A DNA stretch of 64,000 bases, from the NCBI RefSeq assembly GCF_026343955.1, contig NZ_JAPKNI010000002.1:1-64000 (forward strand), read 5' to 3'. This DNA comes from Kaistia defluvii. Its GTDB lineage: Bacteria; Pseudomonadota; Alphaproteobacteria; Rhizobiales; Kaistiaceae. A model generated the notes under the pieces. The model worked only from the letters and a program-made list of their open reading frames with translations. It did not search any database and was not told the origin of the DNA. Below, one piece after another: positions 1 to 11,598 of the stretch. Positions within the stretch are counted from its first letter, which is position 1. Every line of letters begins with the position of its first letter. Both the position numbers and the translations under genes were made by a program.

Positions 1-35
1 GCTTCTCGACGAGTTCGTCTCTGTCGAGCAGACGT

Positions 36-875
36 TCAATACGGCGTCTCGCCCGCATCCGCGTTGACGGCCTGGCCGCGGACCAGCATGGCGTCGTCGC
101 CGAGCAGGAAGGAGGTGACGCGCGCCACCTCCACCGGCTGCAGATGGCGCACCAACTGCGCCGACAGCATCTTGTCGAAGATATCAGGCGCCGGCTCGGC
201 GGTGAATTCCGAATAGGCTTCCGACACTTCCTTCAGCATCGGCGTCGCCACGCCGCCCGGGCAGACGCAATTGACGTTGATGTCATAGGGAGCCAGCGCC
301 TCGGACAGCATGCGCGTCATCGAGATCATGCCGGCCTTGGAAGCGCTGTAGGCGAGCGACTCGACATGGCCCTTCTTGCCGGCTTCCGAAGCGATCGAGA
401 CGATGGCGCCCTGGATGTCATGTTCAATCATGTGGGCCGCGACCAGCCGCGAAATGTCATAGGCGCCGAACAGATTAATCTCGAACTGCTCCTGCCAGTC
501 GGCGCGCGAGATCGCCAGCGGGTCGGAATGCAGCACGATGGCCGCGCAATTGACCAGGCCGTCGACGCGGCCGAGCAGGTCGATCGCCTTGGCGACGCCA
601 TCCGCGACCGAAGCTTCCGAGGCGACGTCCATGGCGATGCCGAAGCAGCCGCCGGCCGCGCCGCCCAGCGTCTCGACCGTGGCGTCGACCGTTTCCTGGC
701 GGAGATCGGCGATGACGACGCGCGCTTCCTGCGCGATCAGCAGTTCCGCGATCGCCTTGCCGATGCCGCCCGATCCGCCGGTGACGATGAAGCCCTTGCC
801 GGCATGCACGGGAAACACCCGGCTCTTGCGCAGCGGGAGAGCCTTTTCGGGGCGGTGGGTGACGTATTTCGACAT
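36..875 (-). CDS. SDR family NAD(P)-dependent oxidoreductase
   Basis: A classical short-chain dehydrogenase of 279 residues. The nucleotide-binding motif TGGSGGIG lies at about residues 32-39 and the catalytic Ser163, Tyr176 and Lys180 (YSASK) are present. I chose the ATG at 875 (MSKYVTH); the frame stays open to 923, but those 16 extra residues look like leader. Even so, about 25 residues precede the Rossmann fold, a little more than usual. It is transcribed away from the nucleoside importer at 1050. The substrate cannot be read from the sequence; a sugar or polyol is plausible given the neighbours. Its upstream partner genes, if any, are not in the + direction. Confidence 0.85.
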   Translation of the reverse strand: MSKYVTHRPEKALPLRKSRVFPVHAGKGFIVTGGSGGIGKAIAELLIAQEARVVIADLRQETVDATVETLGGAAGGCFGIAMDVASEASVADGVAKAIDLLGRVDGLVNCAAIVLHSDPLAISRADWQEQFEINLFGAYDISRLVAAHMIEHDIQGAIVSIASEAGKKGHVESLAYSASKAGMISMTRMLSEALAPYDINVNCVCPGGVATPMLKEVSEAYSEFTAEPAPDIFDKMLSAQLVRHLQPVEVARVTSFLLGDDAMLVRGQAVNADAGETPY

Positions 876-1049
876 CGAGAATCCAATCATCGGCAGGGGC
901 GGGGCAACCCGTACACAGGGCAAGTCACTGGACGCGCAAGGGTATCGGCTGCGTCCAGAATAGGCATGATCGATATGCGGTCAATCGCAGTTGTGGCGCC
1001 ATCAACGAGTCGATATCTTCGCGGCCATTCCACATGCAGGAGATTGCAG

Positions 1050-2063
1050 ATGAGGCTTCGGGGGCTTTTGGCTGGCGCGGCTGCGCTGATGGCGGTGACG
1101 ACGGCGCAGGCGCAGGATGCCAAGCCGCTGGTCGTCTTCGTCTCGCCCAATCCGGTCGGCGTGAACGACTTCCTGAAGCTCGCCAAGGCCGGCACGGAAA
1201 AGGCGGCGGAAGCCGCCGGCGCGACCGCCAAGATCTATGAGAGCACGGACCCGACCACGATCCGCCAGAACCTCGACGCCGCCGCCAAGGAAGGCGCCAA
1301 GGTGGTGATCGCCGTCGGCTTCGAGTTCAACGACGTGCTGCCGGAAGTCGCCAAGGCCTATCCGGACACCAAGTTCCTTCTGGTCGACAGCTGCCCGCAG
1401 ACCCCGGTCGCCAACATCCATTGCTCGGTGTTCCGCGAATATGAGGCCGTTTTCCTGGCCGGCGCCGAGGCGGCGCTGACCAGCGAGACCGGCAAGGTCG
1501 GCGCCATCGGCGCGCTCGATATCCCCTTCATCCATCGCTACACCGACCCCTTCAACGAGGGCGCCAAGCATGTGAAGCCGGAGATCGAGATCGCCCCGTC
1601 GCTCTGGATCGGCGGCAACAACCCGTTCTCGGATCCGGCCCGCGGCCAGCAGCGCGCCAGCGTCATGGTCTCCGACAATGTCGATCGTGTCATGGCGGCC
1701 GGCGCGGGCTCGAATGGCGGCATCTTCAAGGCCATGGAAGACCTGCCGGGCGCGGCCGCCTTCGGCGTCGACACCAACCAGTGCCCGCAGGCGCCGGGCC
1801 TGATCATGGACAATGTCCAGAAGCGCACCGACACCGTCATCGAGAAGGGTGTCGCTGGCCTGTTCAAGGGCGACCAGCCGGCCTTCGCCACCTACGGCCT
1901 CGCCGAGGGCGGCATGACGCTCACCAGCCTGGAGCCGGGCCTCAAGGAATCGGGCTGCCTGATCGCCAAGCTGCCGGACGTTGTCGCCAAGGTGAAGGCG
2001 CTGCGCGACGAGGTCGTTGCCGGAACGGTGAAGGTCGCCGATCCGATGCAGCTCGCCAAGTAA
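1050..2063 (+). CDS. BMP family ABC transporter substrate-binding protein (nucleoside type)
   Basis: The periplasmic binding component of a nucleoside ABC importer, 337 residues. It has a clear Sec signal peptide (MRLRGLLAGAAALMAVTTAQ, cut near AQA/QD) followed by a Bmp/PnrA-like fold: the VFVSPNP strand, IAVGFEFNDVLPEVA and DTNQCPQAPG stretches. The start is set by AGGAG at 1038-1042, 7 bases before the ATG at 1050; the same frame runs open far upstream to 144, but that part is antisense to the SDR gene. It heads an operon with the ATPase (19 bp downstream), two permeases and a nucleoside hydrolase, which is the best evidence for a purine or pyrimidine nucleoside ligand. Confidence 0.88.
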   Translation: MRLRGLLAGAAALMAVTTAQAQDAKPLVVFVSPNPVGVNDFLKLAKAGTEKAAEAAGATAKIYESTDPTTIRQNLDAAAKEGAKVVIAVGFEFNDVLPEVAKAYPDTKFLLVDSCPQTPVANIHCSVFREYEAVFLAGAEAALTSETGKVGAIGALDIPFIHRYTDPFNEGAKHVKPEIEIAPSLWIGGNNPFSDPARGQQRASVMVSDNVDRVMAAGAGSNGGIFKAMEDLPGAAAFGVDTNQCPQAPGLIMDNVQKRTDTVIEKGVAGLFKGDQPAFATYGLAEGGMTLTSLEPGLKESGCLIAKLPDVVAKVKALRDEVVAGTVKVADPMQLAK

Positions 2064-2081
2064 GGGCGGCCTGACCTCGGT

Positions 2082-3626
2082 ATGTCGACGATCGAGCTCG
2101 AAGCCAGAAGCATCGTCAAGCGCTACGGGCCTCTCGTCGCCAATGACCACATCGACCTCTCCGTGCTCAGCGGAGAGGTTCACGCCGTGATGGGCGAGAA
2201 CGGCGCCGGCAAGTCGACGCTGATGTCGATCCTCTACGGTATGCAGGCGCCCGATTCCGGGCAGATCTTTCTGCGCGGCGCCGAGATGCGCTATCGCTCG
2301 GCGCTGGATGCCATCGGCGCCGGCATGGGCATGGTCCACCAGGCGTTCAAGCTGTTCAATTCGCTGACCGTCTGGGAAAACGTCGTCTATGGCATGGAGC
2401 CGACCCGCTTCGGCTTCATCGACCGACGCGAGGCGGCCCGCCGCGTCGCGGCGCTGGCCGATCGATATCGCCTGCAGGTCGATCCGAATGCGGTCGTCGG
2501 CCAGCTTTCGGTCGGCGTGCGCCAGCGCGTCGAGATTCTGAAGGCGCTCTATCGCGATGCCCGCGTGCTGATCCTCGACGAGCCGACCGCCGTGCTGACG
2601 CCGCAGGAGCGCGACGGCCTGTTCGACATCATCCGCAATCTGACCGCCGACGACCGCACCATCCTGTTCGTCACCCACAAGCTGCATGAGGTGATGGCGA
2701 TCACCGACCGCGTCACCGTGCTGCGCGACGGCAAGGTGGTCGATCGGATGGTGACTTCCGAGACTTCCGCGCGCGAGATCATCCGCGCCATGACGGGCCG
2801 CGCGGTCAACCTGACCGTCGAGAAGCGGCCGTCCGAACCGGGCGCCGTGGTGCTTGAGGCGCGCGGCCTTACCGTCGCCACCGATGGCGGCAAGCCGGTG
2901 GTCGACCGCGTCGATCTCGCAATCCGCGCGGGAGAAATCGTCGGCATTGCCGGCGTTGCCGGCAACGGCCAGACCGAACTGATCGAGGCGCTGACCGGCT
3001 TGCGCATCCCGGATGGCGGCAAGGTTGCCATAAACGGCGCCGACGTGACGGCGCTCGATGTCGAGCGCCACCGCGACGCCGGCCTCGCCTATATCCCGGA
3101 AGACCGCGCCACGACCGGCACGGCGCTGGCCGCCTCCGCCGCCGACAATCTGGCCATGGGATTCCAGCGCAAGCCGCCGCTTTCCAACGGCCGCCTGCTC
3201 GACGCCGGCGCCGTCACCGCGCATGCGAAAAAGCTGATCGATCGCTTTGGCGTCAAGATCGGGTCGGAGCAGCTCGCCGTCGGCACGCTGTCGGGCGGCA
3301 ATCTGCAGAAGGTCGTCGTCGCGCGCGAGCTTTCGCATGCCGCGCCGCTTCTCATCGCCGAGCAGCCGACGCGCGGCGTCGATGTCGGCGCGATCGAATT
3401 CATTCACGCCCAGCTCGTCGCCGAGCGCGATCGCGGCGGCGCGGTGCTGCTGGTCTCCGCCGAGCTGACCGAGATCCTGGCACTTTCCGACCGCGTGCTG
3501 GTGATGTTCGACGGCCGCATCCTGGCCGAACTCCCGGCCGCCGAGGCGGACGAGGAAACGCTCGGCCTGCTGATGGCCGGCCGTGTCGGCGAGGCTCACC
3601 TGAGCGACGGAACGGAGGCCGCATGA
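2082..3626 (+). CDS. Nucleoside ABC transporter ATP-binding protein (two NBDs)
   Basis: A fused double ATPase of 514 residues that powers the importer. NBD1 has Walker A GENGAGKST (about residues 37-45), an atypical signature LSVGVRQR and Walker B VLILDEPTAVL. NBD2 has the degenerate P-loop GVAGNGQTEL, signature LSGGNLQK and Walker B LLIAEQPTRGVD. A lost P-loop lysine in NBD2 is normal for ribose/nucleoside-type ATPases (RbsA, NupO/YufO). Its stop overlaps the start of the first permease (ATGA at 3623-3626), indicating translational coupling. Confidence 0.92.
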   Translation: MSTIELEARSIVKRYGPLVANDHIDLSVLSGEVHAVMGENGAGKSTLMSILYGMQAPDSGQIFLRGAEMRYRSALDAIGAGMGMVHQAFKLFNSLTVWENVVYGMEPTRFGFIDRREAARRVAALADRYRLQVDPNAVVGQLSVGVRQRVEILKALYRDARVLILDEPTAVLTPQERDGLFDIIRNLTADDRTILFVTHKLHEVMAITDRVTVLRDGKVVDRMVTSETSAREIIRAMTGRAVNLTVEKRPSEPGAVVLEARGLTVATDGGKPVVDRVDLAIRAGEIVGIAGVAGNGQTELIEALTGLRIPDGGKVAINGADVTALDVERHRDAGLAYIPEDRATTGTALAASAADNLAMGFQRKPPLSNGRLLDAGAVTAHAKKLIDRFGVKIGSEQLAVGTLSGGNLQKVVVARELSHAAPLLIAEQPTRGVDVGAIEFIHAQLVAERDRGGAVLLVSAELTEILALSDRVLVMFDGRILAELPAAEADEETLGLLMAGRVGEAHLSDGTEAA

Positions 3627-4651
3627 GCGAGCGTAGTTTGCGGGCCCCAAGGTTGCCGCGTGTCCCGGCCGTGCCGCTGGCGATCGGCATCGGCATTCTG
3701 ATCGGCGGACTGCTGGTGCTGGCTTCCGGCGGTGATCCGATCGCCGCCTATCGCGAGATCCTGATCGGGGCCCTGGCGCCGTCGAACTGGCCGAACACGC
3801 TCAACTGGGCCGTGCCCCTGGTCGGCATGACGCTGGTGGCCGCGCTGCCGCTGCGGGGGGGCATGGTCAATCTCGGCGGCGACGGCCAGCTGGTCATTGG
3901 CGGCCTCGCCGCGGCGATGGCCGCGCTCTATCTGCCGCTGCCCGGTCCGCTGCTGATCGCGGCCTCCATCCTCTGCGCCATGGTCGCTTCGGGCCTCTAC
4001 GCGTCGCTCGCCGCCTGGGGCGAGACGCGCTTCGGCATCCCGATGCTGATCTCGACCCTGCTGCTCTCCTATCCCGCGATCGGCATCGCCTCCTATCTCG
4101 TCGGCTTCCCGCTGCGCGACATGGCGACGGGCCTCGCCCAGACCCGGATGATCCCCGACGCGGCAAGGCTGCCGGTCATCTCCGGCCCGCTCAACATCGG
4201 CCTGATCCTGATGGCGATCGTCGCCGTCGCCGTCGTCTTCTATGACCGTCGCACGGTGGGCGGCTATGAACTGCGCATGCGCGGGCTGAACGCCAAATTC
4301 GCCGGCTATGGCAGCGTGCGCCTCGCGGCGCAGCAGGTGCGCGTAATGTTTGCCAGTGGCGCCATCGCCGGCCTCGTCGGCGCCATCCTCGTGCTCGGCT
4401 CGCTCTATCGCTACCAGGACGGCGCGCTGCTGACCCCGGGCTACACCTGGTCCGGCCTGATGGCGGCGCTGCTCGCCGGTGGCGCACCGCTCGGCGCGAT
4501 CTGCGCCGGCCTGTTTTTCGCGGGCCTGCAGACGGGCGGCTTCGCCATGCAGCGCGAGACCGCGATCCCGCGCGTGCTGACCATGATCCTGCAATCCGTC
4601 ATCATCCTGTTCCTGGCGATCCGCCACGGCGTCGGCAGGAAGTCGTCATGA
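3623..4651 (+). CDS. Nucleoside ABC transporter permease
   Basis: An inner-membrane permease of 342 residues in the BPD_transp_2 (branched-chain/ribose/nucleoside) group. It shows about 9-10 hydrophobic segments, beginning with the helix near residues 18-38 (AIGIGILIGGLLVLASG), and the GGMVNLGGDGQLVIGG loop characteristic of BMP-linked permeases. It pairs with the following permease to form the channel. It overlaps both neighbours by 4 bases. Confidence 0.9.
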   Translation: MSERSLRAPRLPRVPAVPLAIGIGILIGGLLVLASGGDPIAAYREILIGALAPSNWPNTLNWAVPLVGMTLVAALPLRGGMVNLGGDGQLVIGGLAAAMAALYLPLPGPLLIAASILCAMVASGLYASLAAWGETRFGIPMLISTLLLSYPAIGIASYLVGFPLRDMATGLAQTRMIPDAARLPVISGPLNIGLILMAIVAVAVVFYDRRTVGGYELRMRGLNAKFAGYGSVRLAAQQVRVMFASGAIAGLVGAILVLGSLYRYQDGALLTPGYTWSGLMAALLAGGAPLGAICAGLFFAGLQTGGFAMQRETAIPRVLTMILQSVIILFLAIRHGVGRKSS

Positions 4652-5577
4652 GCCTGATGAGCTTCATCACGCCGTCGCTGGTCAATTCGGCGGTTCAGTC
4701 GATCACGCCGATCCTGCTGGCGGCGCTCGCCGGCACGCTTTGCGGCCGGGTTGGCGTGTTCAACATGGCGATGGAAGGCCAGCTGCTGGTCGGCGCCTTC
4801 GCCGCCGTCGTCGGCTCCTACGCCACCGGCAGCGCGCTTGGCGGCGTGCTGTTTGCGATCGTCTTCACCGTGCTGTTCTCGCTGATCCTCGCCTATGGCG
4901 CGACGGTGTTCAAAGGCGACAGCGTCGTCATCTGCATCGGCATGAACCTGCTCGCGGCCGGGCTCACGGCCTATCTGCTGCGGCAGATGTTCGGCGTCTC
5001 GGGCACCTTCTCCAATCCGGGCATTGTCGGCCTGACCAGGATCCGCATCGACGCGATCAACACCATCCCCTGGATCGGCTGGATCTTCTCCCGCCAGACT
5101 GCGATCACGTGGCTCGCCTGGATCCTGACCGCCGCCGTAACGATCATGATGTTCCGCACCCCGCTGGGCCTGCGCCTGCGCGGCGTCGGTGAGGATGCGA
5201 GTGCCGCCGGCACCATGGGCATCGACGTGACGCGCTACCGCGTGGCTACCGTGCTGTTCGCCGGCGGCCTCACCGGCCTTGGCGGTGCGCAACTTTCGCT
5301 CGGCACGGTCAGCATCTTTTCCGAGGACATGAGCGCCGGCCGCGGCTGGATCGCCGTCGTCGCCGTGATGCTCGGCCGCAATCATCCGCTCTGGGCGGCG
5401 CTCGCCTGCGTGCTGTTCGGCGTCGCCGATGCGCTGTCGGTCCGCCTGCAGAGCCAGGGCCTGCCCAACCAGCTGACCGATGTCGTGCCCTATGTCGTGA
5501 CGCTGCTGGCGCTCGCGCTCAGCCATCGCAAGCGGCTGAAGCGCCGCGCGGCCGAGACGATCACCGCGCACGCCTGA
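4648..5577 (+). CDS. Nucleoside ABC transporter permease
   Basis: The second BPD_transp_2 permease, 309 residues, with the loop GRVGVFNMAMEGQLLVGAF matching the GGMVNLGGDGQ loop of its partner. Shorter than the first permease, as in NupP/NupQ-type pairs. Its start overlaps the previous stop (ATGA). It is followed 28 bp later by the nucleoside hydrolase. Confidence 0.9.
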   Translation: MSLMSFITPSLVNSAVQSITPILLAALAGTLCGRVGVFNMAMEGQLLVGAFAAVVGSYATGSALGGVLFAIVFTVLFSLILAYGATVFKGDSVVICIGMNLLAAGLTAYLLRQMFGVSGTFSNPGIVGLTRIRIDAINTIPWIGWIFSRQTAITWLAWILTAAVTIMMFRTPLGLRLRGVGEDASAAGTMGIDVTRYRVATVLFAGGLTGLGGAQLSLGTVSIFSEDMSAGRGWIAVVAVMLGRNHPLWAALACVLFGVADALSVRLQSQGLPNQLTDVVPYVVTLLALALSHRKRLKRRAAETITAHA

Positions 5578-5605
5578 CCCATTCTACCCTCCAAGGAACT
5601 TCGCC

Positions 5606-6559
5606 ATGACCGAAACCTGCCGCATGATCCTCGACGTCGACACCGGCGTCGACGACGCCATGGCGATCTTCTATGCCGTCCGCCGCCCGGGCATTCAGCT
5701 GGAGGCGCTGACCACCACCTTCGGCAACACCGACACGGTGATCGCGACCGAGAACACGCTGAAGATCCTGGAACTGCTCGGCCGTCCGGAGATCCCGGTG
5801 GCGCAGGGCGTCGGCCGCTCGCTGATACGCCCCTACAAGCGCATGGCCGACCATATCCATGGCTCCAACGCGCTGGGCGACGTCGAATTGCCGGCGCCGA
5901 AGATCAAGGCAACCGACGAGCACGCGATCGATTTGATGATCCGCGTCATCAAGGAGAACCCCGGCGAGATCACGCTCTGCCCGGTCGGCCCGATCACCAA
6001 TGTCGCGCTCGCCATCACCAAGGCGCCCGAAATCGCCAAGCTGGTGAAGGAGATCGTCGTCATGGGTTCGACGATCCTGCATCCGGGCATCCATGGCCCG
6101 ATCGCGCCGATGGTCGATGCCAATTTCGCCAATGATCCGGAAGCCGCCCACATCGTGCTGCAGGCCGGCGCCAACGTCACGCTGGTCGGCATGGACGTCA
6201 CCATGACGACGCTGCTCTCGACCGACATGATGGACGAGATCACCCGCGAGGGCGATCACGCGGCGCAGACGCTGATGAAGATCACGTCCTTCTATGTCGA
6301 TGCCTACAAGACGATGTATCCGGGCATCCAGGGCTGCGGCCTGCACGATCCGCTGGCGGTCGCCGTCGCCGAGGATCCGACCCTGGTCGGCCTCGAGCGC
6401 ATGTATGTCGACATCGAGCTGAACGGCGAGCTGACGCGCGGCTCGACGGTCGCCGATCGCCGCCGCACGGCGATCCCGTTCCACAACGCCAACGTCGCCA
6501 TGACCGTCGACCGCCCCCGCTTCGAGGCCGAGTTCATGGCGCTGATGAAGGGGCGCTGA
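5606..6559 (+). CDS. Inosine-uridine preferring nucleoside hydrolase family protein
   Basis: An N-ribohydrolase of 317 residues that would split imported nucleosides into base and ribose in the cytoplasm. The diagnostic calcium-binding Asp cluster is at the N-terminus (ILDVDTGVDDAMAI), and the C-terminal metal ligand is in GCGLHDPLAVAVA (Asp). The internal stretch CPVGPITNVALAI is also typical of the family. AAGGAA precedes the ATG at normal spacing. Being last in the importer operon, it couples uptake with salvage or catabolism. Base specificity (purine or pyrimidine) is not determined. Confidence 0.92.
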   Translation: MTETCRMILDVDTGVDDAMAIFYAVRRPGIQLEALTTTFGNTDTVIATENTLKILELLGRPEIPVAQGVGRSLIRPYKRMADHIHGSNALGDVELPAPKIKATDEHAIDLMIRVIKENPGEITLCPVGPITNVALAITKAPEIAKLVKEIVVMGSTILHPGIHGPIAPMVDANFANDPEAAHIVLQAGANVTLVGMDVTMTTLLSTDMMDEITREGDHAAQTLMKITSFYVDAYKTMYPGIQGCGLHDPLAVAVAEDPTLVGLERMYVDIELNGELTRGSTVADRRRTAIPFHNANVAMTVDRPRFEAEFMALMKGR

Positions 6560-6726
6560 GGGTCTCTCTATCGCGTTTCCCGCGGAAATCCGGGTGGATT
6601 GCGGTTCCTTTTTGGAAGGCATCGCGACCATCGCTGACCAGGTCTCCCGGGATCTTTTGATTTATCGCGAGCGCGGCTTGGTCTAATCTGGGTTGCACAA
6701 GTTCGCAGCAATCCGGAGGCGCGCGC

Positions 6727-8703
6727 GTGCCGAAATTTGTCATCAATACGCCAGTATTCTTCGGATCTACGACGATTATCGCTCTGTTCGTTTGTGTCGG
6801 GGTTGTCTTCCCCCAGCAGGCTGACGAGATTTTCAGCGGCATGCAGGCCGCCATATTGTCCGGGTTTGGCTGGCTCTACCTTCTGGCGGTCGGAATTTTT
6901 CTGATCGCCATGATTCTGCTTTCCTTCAGCCGGTTTGGCGATCTGAAATTGGGGCCGGACGATTCCGAGCCCGATTTCCGCTTTCTCTCCTGGTTGTCGA
7001 TGCTGTTCGCGGCCGGCATGGGTATCGGCCTGATGTATTTTGCCGTTGGCGAGCCGATGACGCATTTCGCGGCGCCGCCGGAAGCCGTGCCGCTGTCGAT
7101 CGCCGCGAAGCGCGAAGCCATGAGCGTCACCTTCTTCCACTGGGGGATTCACGCCTGGGCCATCTATGCGGTGGTCGGCCTTTCGCTCGCCTATTTCGGC
7201 TATCGCTACAATCTCCCGCTCACGATCCGGTCCGGTCTGTATCCGCTGCTGAAGGAGAGAATCCACGGTCCCATCGGCCATGCCGTGGACGTGTTCGCTG
7301 TTTGTGGAACCATGTTCGGACTGGCGACGTCGCTGGGCTTCGGCGTCCTGCAGATCAATGCCGGCTTGAACTACCTGCTCGGCGTGCCGGTATCGCTTTC
7401 CGTCCAGATCCTGCTTGTCGTCGGCGTCACGATGATCGCCACGGCCTCCGTCACCAGCGGGCTCGACAAGGGGGTCCGCATTCTGAGCGAACTCAATCTG
7501 TCGGTCGCCGTGCTCCTGATGCTGTTCGTGCTTCTCGTCGGCCCTACGGGAATGCTGATGCGCGACTTCGTGCAGAACATCGGGCTGTATCTCGACAGCA
7601 TCGTGCTGCGCACCTTCAATATCTACGCCTATGAGCCGCGCCCCTGGATCGACAAGTGGACGCTGTTCTATTGGGCGTGGTGGATCTCCTGGTCGCCCTT
7701 CGTTGGCATGTTCATCGCGCGGATCTCGCGCGGACGAACCGTGCGTGAATTCGTGATCGCCGTCCTCTTCCTGCCGGCGGGCTTTACGTTCTTCTGGATG
7801 ACGGTGTTTGGAAACACGGCGATCGAAATCGATTCCGGAGTGGCGGGCGGCGCCTTGGCCAAGGACGTGCAGGCGGATCTGTCCGTGGCGCTGTTCCAGT
7901 TCTTCCAGTATCTGCCATTCCCCGCCGTGACATCGGCCCTGGCCGTGATGCTGATCGTCATCTTCTTCGTCACGTCGGCCGATTCAGGTTCGCTCGTCAT
8001 GGACACGATCGCGTCTGGCGGCCGTACCGACACGCCTTACCTCCAGCGCGTCTTCTGGTGCATGTTGAGCGGCATCGTCGCCGCCGTCCTGCTGGCCAGT
8101 GGCGGCCTGTCCGCGCTGCAATCCGCCACCATCGCAACGGCGCTCCCGTTCTCCATCGTCATGCTGGTTCTGGTCTGGTCGCTGTTCGTGGGCATGAAGG
8201 CCGACGTCGCAAACAGCCAGACCCGTGCCGCGACGGTTCCCCAGGCCTATCCCGCTTCGGGCATGGCCTGGCAGAAGCGGCTTGCGATGCTGCTGCGCGC
8301 GCCGGTTGCCCGGGACGTCGACCGGTTCCTGGAAACGGCGGTCAGCCCAGCGCTGCATGCCGTGGCGAAGGAGTTGCAGGCTCGCTCGCGAGCGGCGTCC
8401 GTGGAGTATGATCGCGAGACCGGAACCATCTCGCTGACAGCCCCGGCCGATGATGTCCGCAACTTCATCTACGGCGTGCGGCGGGCGGAGCACAAACTGC
8501 CGGCCTTCAACGCCTATGATGCGACGAAGGCCAATTATCGCTACGAGGCTCACACCTTCTTCGCGGATGGCAGCCGCGGCTACGACATCATGGGCAGATC
8601 GCAGGAGCAGATCATCCATGACGTTCTCGCGAAGTTCGAGCGATATGTCCTTCAATCGCAGTCCCCGGCGACCTCGCTGATGACCGCGGCGCCCGAGCAC
8701 TGA
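6727..8703 (+). CDS. BCCT family choline/betaine transporter
   Basis: A 658-residue sodium- or proton-coupled carrier for choline, betaine or a related quaternary amine. Twelve hydrophobic segments are visible. Family signatures include [14 protein letters not shown] in the first half and the aromatic stretch [20 protein letters not shown]. After the last membrane segment (about residue 490) there is a cytoplasmic tail of roughly 165 residues, the size seen in osmotically regulated BetT-type carriers. Translation most likely begins at GTG 6727: GGAGG lies at 6715-6719 and no better ATG exists. It is separated from the nucleoside operon by 167 bp and has its own promoter region. Confidence 0.9.
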   Translation: MPKFVINTPVFFGSTTIIALFVCVGVVFPQQADEIFSGMQAAILSGFGWLYLLAVGIFLIAMILLSFSRFGDLKLGPDDSEPDFRFLSWLSMLFAAGMGIGLMYFAVGEPMTHFAAPPEAVPLSIAAKREAMSVTFFHWGIHAWAIYAVVGLSLAYFGYRYNLPLTIRSGLYPLLKERIHGPIGHAVDVFAVCGTMFGLATSLGFGVLQINAGLNYLLGVPVSLSVQILLVVGVTMIATASVTSGLDKGVRILSELNLSVAVLLMLFVLLVGPTGMLMRDFVQNIGLYLDSIVLRTFNIYAYEPRPWIDKWTLFYWAWWISWSPFVGMFIARISRGRTVREFVIAVLFLPAGFTFFWMTVFGNTAIEIDSGVAGGALAKDVQADLSVALFQFFQYLPFPAVTSALAVMLIVIFFVTSADSGSLVMDTIASGGRTDTPYLQRVFWCMLSGIVAAVLLASGGLSALQSATIATALPFSIVMLVLVWSLFVGMKADVANSQTRAATVPQAYPASGMAWQKRLAMLLRAPVARDVDRFLETAVSPALHAVAKELQARSRAASVEYDRETGTISLTAPADDVRNFIYGVRRAEHKLPAFNAYDATKANYRYEAHTFFADGSRGYDIMGRSQEQIIHDVLAKFERYVLQSQSPATSLMTAAPEH

Positions 8704-9075
8704 GACCGTTCGCCGTCGGCCGCGCTTGCGGGTCGGATGAGGCGGCGTTCTCCCAACGATCGGCCGGATTGCGAGGCCGCCTCCGAGATCCGTCAGTCCG
8801 TCGACGGCAGGCGGGGCGGTGCCGCTTCGTCCTGACGCCGGCCGCTGCGGCCGTCTCTTCCGCTCGCGTGCCGCGGATCGCCGCGTGCGGTTCCCGAAAC
8901 CGTTCGGGATGAGCATCGTTTCCACCTTGGCCCAGCTTGCCGTCGGAGTTCTGGCGGGGCGCTCTGTTGGCAAGAATTCAAGGAATATAAGGGGTTTCAC
9001 GTTCTCCCGCTCAACCGGCTCCCCTTGAAAATCCGGTAGCAGCGGACGAATGCCGCTTGACGCGGGCAAGACGGC

Positions 9076-9091
9076 GTGTTGACGTTTACAT
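9076..9091 (+). promoter_or_regulatory. Putative LacI-family operator of the sugar import operon
   Basis: GTGTTGACGTTTACAT is repeated exactly, in the same orientation relative to the gene, upstream of the aldo/keto reductase (18298-18313 on the other strand). Its core TGTTGACGTTTACA is an imperfect palindrome around the central CG that LacI-family proteins favour. It ends 121 bases before the ATG at 9212, nearly the same distance as at the reductase gene. Assigning it to the LacI protein at 18478 is inference. Confidence 0.6.
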
Positions 9092-9096
9092 GAGGA

Positions 9097-9121
9097 AAAG
9101 GCGCTGGGTGGAGGCGCCTTT
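9097..9121 (+). terminator. Hairpin in the leader of the sugar operon
   Basis: An 8-bp stem (9097-9104 with 9114-9121) and a 9-base loop. It lies between the operator and the first gene and lacks a real U-tract, so it could be a weak terminator for upstream transcription, a leader structure, or chance. Confidence 0.3.
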
Positions 9122-9211
9122 GCGGCATTGAGGAATGCCGTGGATGGGAGGGAAGCGCATGCGCAAGGTCGGCGGAGCTATGGTCGTGGCAATCCGGGCG
9201 AGGGGCATCTG

Positions 9212-10071
9212 ATGCCGCGCGGTCCGATCGTCGATACGCATCTGCATCTCTGGGATCCGAAGAAGCTTCGCTATGCCTGGCTCGACGGCAATCCCGTGCT
9301 CGACCAGGCCTATGGGCTCGACCGCTACGATGCGGCGACGGAAGGGCTCGACGTCGAGGCCATGGTGTTCCTGCAATGCGAGGTCGATCCCGCACAGTAT
9401 GAGCAGGAGGCGGAATGGATCGCCGGCCTCGCCAAGGTTGATCCGCGCATAAAAGGCATGGTCGCCTGGGCGCCGCTCGAAAAGGGGCGCACCGTCGCCG
9501 CCGATGTCGAGCGGCTGGCCCGCCACGATATCCTGCGCGGCATCCGTCGCATCATCCAGTTCGAGCCGGATCTCGATTTCTGCCTGCGGCCCGATTTCAT
9601 CGAGGGCGTGCGCACGCTTGCTGATTTCGGTCTCTCCTTCGACATCTGCGTCGATCATCGCCACATGGCGAATGTGCTGAAATTCGCCGCGCAGATACCG
9701 GAAGTGCCGATGATCCTCGATCACATCGGCAAGCCGGCGATCAAGGACGGCGTGATGGAGCCGTGGGCGAGCCAGATGCATCAGCTGGCCGAGCTGCCGC
9801 ATGTCTCGTGCAAGATCTCCGGCGTCGCCACCGAGGCAGATCACGCCAACTGGACCGGGGACGAACTGAAGCGATACGTCCAGGTCGCCATCGACGCCTT
9901 CGGCTTCGACCGCGTGATGTTCGGCGGCGACTGGCCGGTCGCCGTGCAGGCGATCGAGTTCCGCCGCTGGGTGTCCATCCTCGACGACGTTCTCGCTTCC
10001 ACTACCGACATCGAGCGTCAAAAATTCTGGCGCGACAATGCCGTCCGCTTCTATCGCCTGGAGACGGCTCG

Positions 10072-10075
<4 letters not shown>
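9212..10075 (+). CDS. Amidohydrolase (COG3618), sugar-lactone hydrolase type
   Basis: A TIM-barrel metal hydrolase of 287 residues (Amidohydro_2). Metal-site motifs are in order: HxH in DTHLHLWD near the N-terminus, the histidines of ICVDHRHM, LDHIGKP, and the Asp of MFGGDWPV near residue 240. COG3618 includes L-fuconolactonase and L-rhamnono-lactonase, which open the 1,4- or 1,5-lactone made by an aldose dehydrogenase. The start at ATG 9212 follows GAGGGG; the frame stays open to 9128 but that part has no family similarity. Its stop overlaps the ATPase start (ATGA). Placement with a sugar importer and an SDR supports a lactonase role; the exact sugar is inferred. Confidence 0.82.

Positions 10076-11594
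<1,519 letters not shown>

Positions 11595-11598
<4 letters not shown>

Larger units (their letters stand above)
8704..9211. other. Non-coding stretch with sugar-operon control region
   Basis: About 500 bases without a convincing gene; short open frames here lack ribosome sites and family resemblance. The right end holds the LacI-type operator copy at 9076-9091 and a hairpin at 9097-9121. I see nothing recognisable in 8704-9070. Confidence 0.6.

Noticed and set aside
144-1049. N-terminal extension of the BMP binding protein frame
   Set aside because: It would be antisense to the SDR gene and would bury the clear signal peptide that begins at 1050.
1002-3650. Very long open frame (882 codons) on the minus strand opposite the nucleoside importer genes
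   Set aside because: Composition is His/Arg/Asp-rich with no family motif, and it lies exactly antisense to clear BMP and ATPase genes; a typical shadow in GC-rich DNA.
6560-6726. TTTCC-CGC-GGAAA mini-hairpin after the nucleoside hydrolase gene as a terminator
   Set aside because: Only a 5-bp stem and no T-run, so not supported.
8704-9070. Short open frames between the BCCT gene and the sugar operon
   Set aside because: No ribosome sites, no recognisable sequence, and frames on both strands overlap one another.
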